Shown: in pieces, positions 23,354 through 38,460 of the stretch
Numbering within the stretch: the stretch's first letter is position 1
Layout of the letters: every line of letters begins with the position of its first letter
NCBI RefSeq assembly: GCF_018873765.1
Contig: NC_057925.1
Coordinates: 62,194,470 to 62,258,469 of the forward strand
Direction: 5' to 3'
Length of the DNA: 64,000 nucleotides
DNA from: Telopea speciosissima
Lineage: Eukaryota > Streptophyta > Magnoliopsida > Proteales > Proteaceae
Made by a program: the position numbers and the translations under genes
Notes under the pieces: model-generated
Told to the model about the DNA's origin: nothing
What the model saw: the letters and a program-made list of their open reading frames with translations, nothing else
Database searches by the model: none

Positions 23354-25773
23354 TGCTTGCTCATCACTATCATCTTCTCTCTTTCCTTTTTTTTTTCTTT
23401 ACTTCTTTAATGTGGAACTTGTAATAGTGCATATATGGTTTTGTATTGGATGAAGAAGTTCCAATGCAAGAGGGGTTTTCAAGGGTAACATATGCTGTGT
23501 TTCCTTGTGGCTAGTTCTTACCATTTTAATATTTCTAGTGCAAAAAATATGGCAAATTCCACTGCCATCAATCAAAAGAATCCTCCGATCATTCAAGACT
23601 CTACCAAGTTCTATCTAACAAACAAAAAAATCTCTACCAAAGTCTATCCAATCATTTTGCATTTAAAACTACAGCTACATAAAATTGTTAAGAGCAACTA
23701 TGTCTATCTGTATTCTAATTTCTACACATGATTCGTGTTTTTTATTCATATTATTATTATTCCACCAAATAATCTCTGGGTACCCTGTGCGTTGTTTAAA
23801 TCAATGAAGACGTGTGAAGAAGATCTTCCTCCTTTGTAAGCATTTCCTTCAATCACTATATGAGAAAATAGCTTCAGCCTTATTTCCTTGGAAGAGTTCC
23901 TGCATAGAATCAAACACATTATAGAGTGAGGAATAGAATAAACATCCTTCTTCATCTCTTAGAAAGTGATTTTCTTTTCACGGTGAAACTCACTTTCCAA
24001 GAAGTGAAGAATGTTCTTTCACCTCCAATGGCTCTACCCCCACACAAGCACCAACTTCTCCAAAGCAACCTCCTTCACATTCCTAGAGATATCGTGGATT
24101 CTTCGACCGTCCATTGCAATAGTAAGTTAAGTGAAAATATTCCCAGAAGTGAGAAGCATTTGATCCGAATCGCTCCTAAGAATTTTAAAATCAGTCATTG
24201 TCTCTGAAAACTCACCGATTCAGGGGAGTCTTGGTATGTATATTCCGATCCAGAATGACAGAAATAGGGATCAGTAGTTCAATACCAGCATTTTTGAAAC
24301 CCTGTTCTTGGGTCGTCACATCTTCCCTTTTACAAGTCTATATGAACAATGGAGGAGTCCAATCCTCCAAACCCAGAAACCATAAGAAAGGCTAGCTTGT
24401 AGCTCTTTCAAAATTTTGGTATTTGGCTTAAAGATGTTCAAAATGCAGGCACGAGATCGTGTTGACGGAGGGATTGAAGGAGCCCCTGGAACTTCTCGAG
24501 TACCTGCAGAATTCTTCTTCTAAGCCTCTTCCTCCTTCTCCTCCCTAATACTCTAGTTCTCCCTTGCTTCCTTCACTGGTCTGAGACAAAAAATTCAGAC
24601 GGTCACAAATGGTTACTCAAACCAATAAGAATACAGGAAGAATCAGAATTGGAAATATCACAGGAGCCAATTTAATCCAGCTCCCATGGCTACAACATAG
24701 CTATTCCGCCCTCTTGACTGTCAGTGTTGAAGATGGTGGTACTCAGAGCAATGAATACACTGGAGATATAGAAATTGGGGTTCAAGTCTTGAAGCTATGA
24801 AATCCTCCATACTCATGTAAGACCTATCATTCAGAGGACTTCGATGCAAAATAAATTTGTATTAATGTACTTTTTTAGGCTTTGGTGAATAAATTATACC
24901 TGAACTTCTCTCAAGGTTTAGGCCCCACACAGACAGAGAGATGCATAGAGCTCCTCTCCCGCACAGGACGATGTCCAGCGCACATCATCCGGCTGGGGAT
25001 GCCTCAATCCACATGCCACTGCACCGGGATACATGTGGTGGTGTGGATCGAAGCCCCCCCAGCCGCACGATGTGCGCTGGAGAGGAGCCGGATCCCAGAG
25101 AGATGGCTCATAATCCTAGCAGATCGAGTCAGAAAGAAATCAAACTTTGCTCGTTCAACTTCAACCCCTTGGGCTCCACTTGGATGAAGAGTACTTCTGT
25201 AAAATTATGTTACTCACTTCTCACTGACATTTTTTCATGGAAAAGGCACCAATAGTTTTTAACATTAGTTTCGCTGTGGGCTACAGAATAAGTTCTGAGA
25301 TAGCGCAAAGAGCAGCTCACTCTCCAATGCCATCAGTCCTCATGGTTAATTAAAAACATTAGTGTTATATCCATGATTCCATAGGCTGCAAAACCACAAT
25401 TAATGGATGAGTTATTGAATTACCACCACTGAAAACTGCACTAGAATTCAAAACAGAATTCTCAAGCGAATCCCCTTTACAATGCACTGAAAGCATCTTC
25501 CTTTCAGAACAAAATCTGGGGAGAGGAGAACTCACAATACTAATGGTATCTCTTTCAAGAAATTTTAGGTTTAGAAAGAATGCCATAAAGTTTCTACTAG
25601 CTGATTAACATGTAATTGGATTATCAAAAATCATTACACCTCAAACCATTAGGAACACACAAATCAAAGCACAACTAAAACACCAGAACATGGAATGATG
25701 TGATAATGCATAATGGAAGATAGGGACAACATGAGAGAGAAACAAGGGATTGATGAGTGCCCCCCAGAAGTAC
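23354..25773. other. Intergenic region between ERF and tubulin
   Basis: AT-rich ERF 3' flank, then unrecognised sequence with only short unconvincing ORFs. From about 24920 to 25100 it is GC-rich and forms a fold-back (listed separately). The last few hundred bases should include the tubulin 3' UTR, which is transcribed leftward. Confidence 0.5.
24975..25080. repeat. GC-rich fold-back
   Basis: Two 24-bp arms (24975-24998 and 25057-25080) are inverted complements apart from two mismatches. They contain CCAGCGCACATC and its complement, and enclose a 58-bp loop. Neighbouring CTCCTCTCC and GGAGAGGAG extend the symmetry. It could be a MITE remnant; no small-RNA evidence is available. Confidence 0.6.
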
Positions 25774-28034
<2,261 letters not shown>

Positions 28035-30405
28035 CTGCAAGGACAACAAAGCAGTTAGAATCCCACCAATCACCATGGATCGGCTTTCCTCAATCAAATT
28101 CAGGAATGTAGTGATAGTTTCACAATAGACATATCCTGTTTGTGACAATTGAAACTTTACACGTTAGCCCAAAGAAAGACCAATGTAGAGAAGGTCACTG
28201 TTACTTAGATGCCAACAACTATAAGGGCATTCCACATAGAACAAATACTTTCACGCAAAACAGAATTTCACAGAATCTTCAACAACCAAAAATATTTCAT
28301 CTTTTACAGGCCAAATGAGGAAGAAAACAAGATGAATACAGTTTGGACTTTTTTGAGTAAAGAACAAAAAAAAATTATATATATATATATATTTACAGTT
28401 TGAACATAAGATTATTGATTGTAGGTTCTTTGTCTATTATTATTATTTTTTTATTTTTTTTTTGAGGGGGGGGGGGGAATGGTAGAGTGAGTATGATTTC
28501 AAATCATTGCCAGCCAAACAAATCACTATACAAGTGACGAAAGGAAAGAGGAAAAATTATAAAAAACTATTTGACACCTCATTAACAACAGCAAAAGCAA
28601 CCAACTCTAACTCACACAGAAAAAGGGCAATAGTAGATCAAATAATGCATTTGGCACTGCATTCATGCTCCCTACATGGAGTGAATCAAACAAGTACTGC
28701 ACTGTCACCATATAAATGAAAATCAGGAAACCCTAAACTAATCTAGCTCCAAATACACATCAATATCCATGAACAAGAGGAATATTGACCACTGTAAACA
28801 TAAGGAACCTAAGGAATCATAATAAAACCTTTTTATTCGATTTTGACGATACAGAAGAATTGAATTACATCAGAATACAACATCTTTTGAGTCAAATATA
28901 TTATACCTCCCAAACAAATAAATATTCAAAGTAGTGTATTGTTGGGACTTGGGAGTTGAGATGTAGAAGACTAGGGTAGTAAGGTGTCTATGACTTATTT
29001 ATTATTCATTGTATTTGGGTTGGGTATCAATGTAATATGCACTGTGAACAATTCATTGCATCTTGTGGTTTGTAGTAGAAACTATAAGTCTTCTAACTAT
29101 TTCTTGAATAATTATTCAATATTATGTGTCTTCATATGTTATTGCATAATTTACTTGTTTACTTGCCAATTATGTCTCATATCATTCAAACAATGTGCAG
29201 AATAGGCAATATTACATTAAGGGTTCAGCCTTTACTGCCAACCAAGGGTGTGAATCAAAATACCAAATTAGGTGGGTTTTTTTTTCATTTGAAGATTTAA
29301 ATATGTTTTTTAAGCATAAAACAAGCTTCGCTTAAAGTTTTGGAGCCTACTATGCCCAACTGCCCACTGAAACATCATTCCAAACACACAAAAAAAATGC
29401 ATTATTTCATTGAGATCTCGAGAATCTCGACCTGGTCAAGACGAGTTTTCAAACCATGACTTTCACATATTTACTATTTGCATCTAAGCACTTGATTCAA
29501 GTCTTTTCTTGCTTGGGTGAGCCCATTAGTGTGGCCAGAATTTACAGAATTGCCATTGCTCTAGTATATTTGCACTTTCTTGTTTTAGTGGGCCTCAGAT
29601 CACATCAGTTTGGGATTACAATTTTTTGAAGATTGGTACTTGCATGGAGTGATGTTTCTACTCTTAAGTGGATTTTGCACATTGTTATTTAATATTAGAT
29701 GTCGGTTCTTTCGTTGCGAAACCACCATTTTGCTGTTGTTATTATTGGAGATTATTTGCTCAAATTTGTTTGAATTTGGACTATCTGGGGTTTTATTTGC
29801 TATCTTTCGTGATGCTGGTAATTGCTGCCATATGATGATGGGTTACACTTTGGTATTCTCCCTTGCATTATTTGTCCACGTGCAGTTACGCAGTCTGAAA
29901 ATCCAGATTTGGATCTCAGATGCAAGCAAGTCCAATAATCAAATCTGTGATCAGATCTGAGACAAATGAAGCAACGACATTATTAAGGGAAGAAAGATGA
30001 GATCGATTTTCTTGGGAGGAAGAAGAGAGAAGAAGAGAGAAGAAGAGAACAGAAGAGAAGGAAAGAAATCAGGTTTGGGATACCGATCCTGTATGCACTG
30101 CTCAACAGGACCAAAACTCTTATAAAAAAAACTCAAATTCTTTACTCAAATCATTTTTAATTGATGGGGGATGTATTACATATAGATAAACCTTCTAAAA
30201 TTCCTAATTTGACTCATAAAAGGACTCCTAATCACTCTAATACACTCAATAAAGTAAATAAACTCAAAACAAAACTTTATCTAGGGATTAAGTATCCTAA
30301 TCTAACTCAAACACTAAACTTAACTACTAATCCTGTGTATTAACATCATCTCCACTTTATGGGCTTATAAAATAGGCTCATTACATCAATAAAGCCAAAA
30401 ATAAA
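28035..30405. other. Region upstream of tubulin exon 2; no gene found
   Basis: This should contain tubulin exon 1, but no frame on the minus strand resembles the alpha-tubulin N-terminus. There is a TA run (28378-28392), a T/G homopolymer stretch (28440-28480) and, at about 29400-29460, the end of the GAGATCTCGA-type dispersed repeat seen again at 36386-37165. A 116-codon plus-strand ORF at 29610-29960 has no recognisable family. Confidence 0.6.
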
Positions 30406-30410
30406 AAACC

Positions 30411-30658
30411 TGTTAACAAAACAGGAATTTCGTGAATGGCTTGAATGATCAATGAGATCAGTCAAGCTCTCTATTTATAATAATAATAATAAAAGAGATT
30501 ACAAAGGGAAACACTGTTCACGATACTATTCACGATACTGTTCATGTGAACAGTATCACAGCCCAAATTACAATCCTACCCTTGTTCAAAAGTACATAAA
30601 TAAAGCATAAATAAAAAACCCAAAACACCCTTATAATAACGGGTAACACATCTCAACA
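30411..30658 (-). repeat. 3' LTR of Copia element 1
   Basis: 248 bp, TGTT...AACA ends. It contains an 11-bp perfect inverted repeat (30534-30544 with 30547-30557). Confidence 0.93.
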
Positions 30659-30879
30659 CTCCCCCTCAAGTTGGGGCATAGATATCACACATGCCCAACT
30701 TGACTAGACTAGGATAAAACAACTTCCCACTCAACCCTTTAGTGAAGACATCAGCCAGTTGATCTCCAGACTTCACAAAAGGAATACAAATCTGCCCACT
30801 CTCTAACTTCTCCTTGATGAAGTGTCCACAATCTCCACATGTTTGGTACGGTCATGCTGCCTTTGGATTGTGGGCAATG

Positions 30880-33800
30880 CTAATTGCTTGCTTTGTTGTC
30901 ACAGTACAACATCATTGGAAGATGAACAGAACCACGAATATCAAGGAGTAAACTCTGAAGCCACAGTAACTCACATATGCCCTGGGCCATAGCACGGAAT
31001 TCAACTTCAGCACTAGATCTTGCAACAACATTTTGCTTTTTACTCCGCCATGTGACTAGATTTCCTCCAACAAAAGTATACAATAGCCGGAGGTAGATTT
31101 CTGTCGGGGTTACCACCCGGTCACAAGATCTCGTGTAAGCCTCAATGTGAAGATGGTCATGAGGAGATAAAAGGATCCCCTTTCCTGGAGCTGACTTCAA
31201 GTAATGGAGAATACAAAGAACAGCAGCCATGTGAGTGGAATAAGGATCATACATGAACTCGGCTCACAAGACTCACAAAGAATGGCAATATCCGTCCGTG
31301 TGGGAGAGATAAATTAGCTTGCCCACCAATCGCTGATGTCTGCCCTTATCAACAGGTTCACCATCCTTCTCTTGCAGAAGGGTAGTAGCTTCCAAGGGAG
31401 TGTCACAAGGATGACAACCAAGCAAACCAGTCTCTGATAGTAAATCTAGAACATACTTTCTCTGGGAGAGAAAGATGCCTTATGGAGAACGGGCAACTTC
31501 AATCCCAAGAAAATATCTTAGCTGTCCTAGATCTTTTATGTCAAATTCCCGTCCCAAGAAAGCCTTCGGTGAGAAACTTCATCTCAGTATCATTACCCAT
31601 CACAACTATGTCATCAACATAAACTATGAGAAGAGTGACCTTTTCTCCCTTTCGCTTGATGAACAGTGTGATCAGCATGACTCTGTTTGTATCCACAGGA
31701 GACCATGGCTTTATGAAACCTACCAAACCATGCCCGTGGAGACTGCTTTAACCCATAGAGTGCCCTTTTGAGCCTACAAACTTTCCCATGGGTCTTGTCA
31801 GAGGAAAAACCCAGAGGAACATCCATATAAACCTCCTCTTCCAACTCCCCATGAAGAAATGCATTTTTACATCCAATCTGCTGTAGGTCCCAGCCAAAGT
31901 TGACAAAGACAAGACAATAAGACCCGGACAAGTGTTCAACTTTGCAACAGGGCAAATGTCTCCTGGTAGTCGATCCCATAAGTCCGAGTGAAGCCTCGGC
32001 CACAAGCCTGGCTTTATATCTATCCACTGTTCCATCCGGCTCTCGCTTGACAACAAATACCCATTTGCACCCGGTTTCTTACCCGAAGGAAGAACAACTA
32101 GCTCCCATGTCTCATTTTTAAGTAAGGCCGTCATTTCTTCCATCATGGCTGCTTTCCACTTTGGATCTGCAATCGCCTCCTGCCATTTCTGAGGAATAGA
32201 AACAGAGGAAAGAGAAGAAATAAATGCACGATAAGAAGGAGAAAAAGCATCATAGGAAACAACATTGGAGATGGGGTGTTGGGTGCATGACCTAACGCCT
32301 TTACGAACAGCGATAGGTAAGTCAAGGGAAGGATCCTTACCAGATGATGTAGTAGGGTGCGGATGCTGGATCAAGTGCGGACGATTGTGGAGGTGGTATG
32401 GTGGTGGTGGTAGTCTCAACTTGTCTGTGCGCTCCCGGGTATATACCTTATCAACAGGGATTTGACTGACTGGTCTATGCTCCCCCTGAATAGAAGCCGG
32501 AAAAATAGCAGACACATCTTCAAAACCCTGATCCTGCTCCCCCTGAAGAGGTGTCTGGGAATAATATGGCAAGGACTCATGGAAGACAATATCCATGGAG
32601 ACAAAAGTACGACGAGAAGGTGGATGGTAACACTTGTATCCTTTCTGGGTCGCAGAATAGCCCAGAAATATACACCGAATGCTCCGTGGAGCAAAGTTCC
32701 CATGAGGATGATGATTGCGGGCATAGCCAACACAACCAAAAACTTTGGGGGGAACCACAAAGGAGGAGGAACCCTGGAGGAGATCAACGGGGGAACGACC
32801 ATCAAGGACACGGGTAGGCACACGGTTGATGAGATAAGCAGCGGTAAGAATGGCATCACCCCAGTAGTGAGAAGGAACCTGCCGTGCAAACATAATGGCC
32901 CGGGCTACCTCAAGGAGATGTCTATTTTTCCTTTCAATAACCCCATTTCGGGGGTGTGTCAACACAATGTCCGATGGACAATACCATGTGCAGCCAAATA
33001 AAGTTGGAACTGACCCTCCATGTACTCTCTGCCACTATCACTGCGTAAAATGCGCAAGGTGGCATTGAATTGGGTCTGAACCATACGATGAAATAACTGA
33101 AAACAGCGGAAGACCTCACTTTTATGGCTCATCATGTATACCCAAGTGGCACGAGTATAACAATCAATAAACGAGACAAACCATCGATGACCGGAAAGGG
33201 AAGTACAACGGGTAGGGCCCCACACATCAGAATGAACCAAAGCAAAAGGAAACTCACTTCTTTTATTTAATGAAGAATAACTGGAACGAGTCTGTTTGGC
33301 CAAAACACAAACCTCACATAAAAACTCATTCCTATTACAATGCTTAATCAAGCTCGGAAACAAAAGAGACAAAGTACTAAGGGATGGATGACCAAGTCGG
33401 CAGTGCCAGAGATGAAGGTCAGGGGACGAGGTGGACTGTAAATGATGATCTGTAGAGGAAGCCGAATGCAAAGTAGAAGGCTAACCCGGGTCAAGTAAGT
33501 AGAGACCACCCTGCATCTTACCACCCCCAATCGTACGCCCCGTCTCCAGATCCTGTATGACACAATGAGAAGGGAAAAAAGTCAGTTTGCAGTTCAGATC
33601 TCTAGTTAGACTACTAATAGAGAGAAGGTTAGTAGAAAAGGACGGAACATGCAAAACAGATTTTAATGAAAGGGTAGGGAGCAGCGATGGAACCCTTCCC
33701 ATTAATAGGAGAAAGGGAACCATTAGCTACTCGAACACTGTCTTTGCGGAAGATGGAGAATAAAGATGAAATACATGGGAGGAGCCGCATGTGGTCATGG

Positions 33801-34820
33801 CACCGGAATCTATAATCCAAGGATCGGATACAGCCGATGCATACGGACTCATCGACTAGAGTACCGAGGCAAAATTAGAACCAGGGGGGCAGCAGTGTAG
33901 ATGCCGTAGTGGAGGCAACGGAAGAGGCTCAGTAGCATGCGACGGAAAGCTAGGAGCTCATCCTGAGTAAGCCCAATGTCAGATGAAGGGGCAGCAGCAG
34001 CAGGAGTAGGAGAATCAGCCATATGAGCCTTGGGCTTAAACTTCCCACGGGCTTTCTTTTCCTCAAAATCAGCAGGCTTCCCATGGAGCTTCCAGCATTG
34101 AGCCTTAGTATGATAAAGCCTGTTGCAGTGTTCACACTTGACAGGACCTTTAGGGACAGCAGGACCACCATCAGTAGTGGTAAGAGAAGGAGTACTGGAA
34201 GCAACTTGCAAGGCGGAGCGATCAACGGTAGAGGAATGCAGCATAGCAGCCCGACGAGATTCCTCATTATGAACCAAGGCAAAGGCCTGTTCTAGGGATG
34301 GAAAAGGGGACTGCCCAAGTACTTGCACCCGAATAGGATCAAACTCCATATTTAGTCCAGCCAAAAAATCATAGACACGTATTTTGTCAACGTGTTTGCG
34401 ATAAGGCAGCCGGATCGATGCTTGAGAGGGCTGATAGTCGGAGTAATGATCCAATTGCTGCCATATGTTCTTGAGGGCAGCATAGTATTTGGAGACAGAG
34501 AGCTCTGTTGGGTAGTGGCATTAGCCTTCTTTCTAATCTCATAGACACGTGCATCATTCCCCGTGCGACCATAAGTCTCTTTGGCACCATTCCGGATAGT
34601 ATGGGGAGTGTCCAGAGAAGAAAATTGTCGAGATATCCCCTTGCATAGAATGGATCAAGTAGGACATCACCATCGCATCATTCGATAACCACTTGTTGAG
34701 CTGAGAACCCTCTTCCACCTTGGTTTAGTTGTTGTCCCAAGAAGATGGCGGTGAGGCCACGGCCGCCTCTGTCAAATAGGTAGACCGAGACCACTTCAGT
34801 AGTTGGAGCCATCAAGTTTG
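30880..34820 (-). pseudogene. Copia gag-pol polyprotein, frameshifted
   Basis: Order on the minus strand: gag with FLAGLNMEFDPIRVQVLG and a CCHC knuckle CEHCNRLYHTKAQC (34170-34100); protease WIIDSGAMTT (about 33820-33790); integrase zinc region and core (33471-32959, with LVHSDVWGP and SDSGREYMEG) continuing at 32965-32410 ([26 protein letters not shown]); reverse transcriptase (31999-31614, NAFLHGELEEEVYMD, and 31640-31600 with YVDDIVVMG); RNase H (31254-30880, RSSAEVEFRAMAQG). At least four frame changes separate these pieces, so no functional polyprotein is encoded. Confidence 0.9.
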
Positions 34821-35517
34821 ATTGGGGCAGCAAGGGGAAGAAAATCAGTCCGGGCTGGCCATAAATGCCGAAGAGGCCGAAGAAGAATCTAAACCAGATC
34901 ATTGCGACAGGTAACCAATCTTCAATGAAGCAGCAAACAGCCAAAAATATCCAAAAAAATTCTGGAATCGACCCCCAATAGAAAAGGGCTGTATTGGAGC
35001 AAAAAATCTCAGATATGTAGGCTGGGAATGATGTCGAATGAAGGCAGCAAGGGTGCCAATCAGATGCAGCAGGAACCAGCAGCCCAACCCCAAGATCGAT
35101 TAATGTCAGGGTTTTGAAAAAAACCCTGAGAAGAGAGATCGATAAGGGGTTGGGGTCTTCAACCAATTTGATGAAGTGAATAGGGGCTGAGAACAATATC
35201 AAATAAAGATCCCACAATAGAAGATGCAGCCGAAACAGATGTAGAGGCCTGATCTCCAAAAAAAAATAGGAATCTTCAAATCGCGAGCGGTGCTTGACTC
35301 CACTCGATCCAAAAAAGAGGCATAAAAAGGAGGTATATTGGGGCAGCAGCTAGATCATTACGATCACCTCGTAGTGCTGCCCTAATGGGAGAAGAAGAAC
35401 CAAAAGAAAGGAAGAAAGAAGAAGGGAAGAAGCTCGATGGAGGGAAGGAGAAAAAAATCGAAGGGAGGGAGGTGGGTTTTGAAAACCTAGATCAGAGTGT
35501 ATTTGGCTCTGATGCCA

Positions 35518-35765
35518 TGTTAACAAAACAGGAATTTCGTGAATGGCTTGAATGATCAATGAGATCAATCAAGCTCTCTATTTATAATAATAATAATAAA
35601 AGAGATTACAAAGGTAAACACTGTTCACGATACTATTCACGACACTGTTCACGTGAACAGTGTCACAGCCCAAATTACAATCCTACCCTTGTTCAAAAGT
35701 ACATAAATAAAGCATAAATAAAAAACCCAAAATACCCTTATAATATCGGGTAACACATCTCAACA
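35518..35765 (-). repeat. 5' LTR of Copia element 1
   Basis: 248 bp, adjacent to the primer-binding site. Its inverted repeat (35641-35651 with 35654-35664) differs from that in the partner LTR by paired changes. Confidence 0.93.
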
Positions 35766-36059
35766 AAACCCAACGTCCATAGAACTCAACAATGGGCGAA
35801 AATAAAGTCTCTTGAACCCCGATTGACCCAATTGGACAATCTTAACCACATCAGTAGTGCTACACATAAGGGGATATTGGAGTTATCGTCTGATATTTAA
35901 AAACAATTATGTACTTGTGTCATCAGGCATAGTATCAGCTGCTCATCTGTTCATTGGAGTTATCATCTGGTATTTGAAAAGATTATTATAGTTAGTGTTA
36001 TCAGCTAAAGGTTATTATTGTTTGCTTGTTTGGGTCATCTGCTCCATATTTTCTTATGA

Positions 36060-37480
36060 AGATGGTTACTTGTTTGTAGCAACCTTATACTGTTACTTGT
36101 GGTTCCCAGCAACCTTATGCTGTGTTATGTGGTTCTCAACAACCTTATGTTGTTATCAATGATTTTCAACAACCTTATGTTGTTATCAGTGGTCCACAGT
36201 AACCTATATTATACTTTTATCAGTGGTTCACAATGGCCTATGCTGCACATTTATCAATGATCCGTAGTAACCTATAATGCACTTTTATCCATGGATCAAT
36301 AACTCAATCGAAACCTGTCAAAACCACCAAGATATCTCGGTTTTGCAGGTTTCCGAGACAAGTTGGAGGTGAATTTTTAAACAAGGTTCTAAAACTCGGG
36401 TCTCGGTGGCATCTTGGCCTAGCCAAAAACCGAGACGAGTCGAGATCTCGCCGAGATGCTGCATTTATTTTTTTTTTACTCGGACCCCCAACTCAGTGGG
36501 TTTTACACATATTTTGGGTCTGAAACTTGGTATTCAGCCTATTTCAGGCCATTTAAACACAATGGCATGCCCAGATTTCCCAAAAAAACAAGTCCAAATA
36601 TGAGTTTCACTTTGGACCATAGGTTGATAGGCGACGAGTCGGACTAAAACAACCTACTCTAGAAAATACCTTTGAAATCCTACAAATAAGTGATGATTCT
36701 TAGACTGTTGGAGTTGAATCTTCAATTTAGCACTTGATCTCACTTGGAACCATGCAATCCACCCAAGATTTGAAGGAAATAGGAAGAAAATTGAGGGAGA
36801 GGGCTGTTTTGAGTGTTTTCCCCTTTCTTTAGAGCTGTGGACAGAACTAGGGAGATTTTCGAGTTCTGTCCATAGCCTTAGTTTTAAGTTGTTTTGTAAA
36901 TGGGTCAACTGGGCACAAAAAAGGGGTCACCCATAGCCATAACCCATACTGAGATCTTGCCGAGATCTCGGCGAGAAATTGCATTTTTATAACTGCAAAA
37001 ATCATGAAAAAAATAAGAAAACTGGACCTATTTGGCTTGGCCGAGACGATACTGAGATCTCGCCAAGAAAATGCATTTTTAGAATGCGTATGCCATCTCG
37101 TCACGATTTCTCAGAAAACCGAGAAACTCGTCGAGATCTCGCCGAGTCGAGACGAGTTTTAGAACTATGTTTTTAAAAGTGCATGGTTTCGACCAGTTTC
37201 GACCGTTGAACCACCTTGAACCAGGCCTATATAATACCTCATCTCGACCGAGAAAGGCATATCTCGACTTGGTTTCGACAGAAACCCCGCCAACCAAGGT
37301 TTCCCCATGTATGGGAGAAAGTACCAGGTTTCGACCTGGTTTCGGTTGGTTTCGACCAAAACTCGATTTCAGCCAGGTCAAAACCCGAGTTCTTGATCCT
37401 TGGTTTTATCAATGGTTCACAGTAACCTAAATTGCATTTTTACCAGCAGCTCACAGTGACCTATGTTGCATTTTATGTCT
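36060..37480. repeat. Degenerate minisatellite (30-34-bp unit) split by an insertion
   Basis: At least seven units between 36060 and 36300 have the form TTATCAATGGTTCACAGTAAC-like plus CTATGTTGCA. Two further units resume at about 37407-37475. The intervening ~1.1 kb is foreign repeat sequence. Units diverge 15-30% from one another. Confidence 0.65.
36386..37165. mobile_element. Fold-back element with CGAGATCTCG motifs
   Basis: It begins GTTCTAAAACTCG and ends with the exact inverse (CGAGTTTTAGAAC). The interior repeats TCGCCGAGATCTCG-type palindromic motifs at both ends. There is no coding potential and no transposase. Adjacent sequence to about 37406 is a related TTTCGACC-rich repeat. The superfamily is unknown. 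Confidence 0.55.
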
Positions 37481-37526
37481 TCCTTGTGAAGATTACTACT
37501 TGCCTTGTTAGAGAAGGGCCTATGAT

Positions 37527-37796
37527 TAGGGTTGTAAATGGATCGGCTTCGGCTTGGATAGTGCTATATCCACATCCGCATCCGATTAGCTTTCAGACGG
37601 ATTCGGATAGTGCTAAACAAATATGGACACAGATACGGAACGGATATTTTATCCGTTTACATGTAAATATAGCTTTTCAGATAGCTATAGCCTATCCGTA
37701 TTCGCATCCACTTAGCTTTCAGACAGATTCGGATAGTGCTAAATAGATACGAATACCGATATGGAAACGGATTTCGGCTATTCATTTACACCCCTA
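37527..37796. mobile_element. hAT-like MITE with 8-bp target duplication
   Basis: Ends TAGGGTTGTAAATG and (right, reverse complement) TAGGGGTGTAAATG, flanked by exact CCTATGAT copies (37519-37526 and 37797-37804). An 8-bp duplication indicates hAT. The interior holds two direct copies of a ~75-bp block containing TAGCTTTCAGACGGATTCGG. Confidence 0.82.
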
Positions 37797-38040
37797 CCTA
37801 TGATGTTAATGTTGCTGTTATAATATTTTGGATGCGGTTGGTATTCTTTGCCACTTATTTTGTTCATTGCTGTCTAGATTTATTAGACACGAAGAGTTTT
37901 CTCAACCATGCTAATGATTGGAGTGCTTGAGTTGGTATTGCTATCAGAATGAAGTTCTCTCTACGCTCACTGGCGTCTACAAATGCTATAAATGTTCAAG
38001 ACTGGTTCTAATGTTAATATCTATTCTTGTTCCTAGCTGG

Positions 38041-38460
38041 ACCGTTTTGATATATATACTCCAGATTGAGGGAGAGGGTTGAATATTGTACCTTAAGGAG
38101 GAGAGCTAGTGTTAAGTCAAGAGTGGGACTGTAGGAGAAGTCTAAGTTGAGTCATAGTCTAAGTTAGTCATTGATAGTTACTTTATTTAGTCTTTGTTTG
38201 TCATTAGACTCTTAGTAGGTTTCCTACTAAGAGTTGATTGCTTCATTAATATAAGGGAGAGGCTGTCCACAATAGAGGTTGTCCATTCTATTCCTATCGT
38301 GTTCACCCTCTCTCTTCTCCATCTCCATCATGCTCTTCTCTTTCATCTTGTCTTCTGTTTTTTTTTTCTTCACAGGTTTTGGTTTTTGAGATCAAGCATT
38401 GTTAGAATCATCTTATTCATAAGAGGATCCAACACAATTAAAGTTGGTCATCCAATGGTT
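38041..38460 (+). mobile_element. Possible 3' remnant of another Copia element
   Basis: A purine-rich tract (TTGAGGGAGAGGG at about 38066) is followed by TTGAATATTG and about 300 bp of LTR-like sequence containing a TAGTAGGTTTCCTACTA palindrome and a CTCTCTTCTCC-rich stretch. No second LTR or coding region is visible, so this could be a truncated copy. Tentative. Confidence 0.35.

Larger units (their letters stand above)
30411..35765 (-). mobile_element. Complete Ty1/Copia retrotransposon, decayed coding region
   Basis: Two 248-bp LTRs (30411-30658 and 35518-35765) are flanked by an exact 5-bp duplication AAACC (30406-30410 and 35766-35770). Next to the right LTR the minus strand reads TGGCATCAGAGCC, the initiator-Met tRNA primer site. 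A polypurine tract (TTGAGGGGGAG) precedes the left LTR. The LTRs differ at about eight positions (~97% identity), so insertion is fairly recent, but the polyprotein is already broken by frameshifts. Confidence 0.95.

Noticed and set aside
29610..29960. 116-codon plus-strand ORF with hydrophobic stretches
   Set aside because: No recognisable family, codon pattern resembles T-rich intergenic DNA, and no splice or promoter context supports a gene.
35120..35480. Possible host exon upstream of Copia 1 gag
   Set aside because: It lies between the primer-binding site and gag and is better explained as the element's untranslated leader.
36060..36300. Possible CRISPR-like array
   Set aside because: The repeats are degenerate and contiguous without unique spacers, and the genome is a plant.
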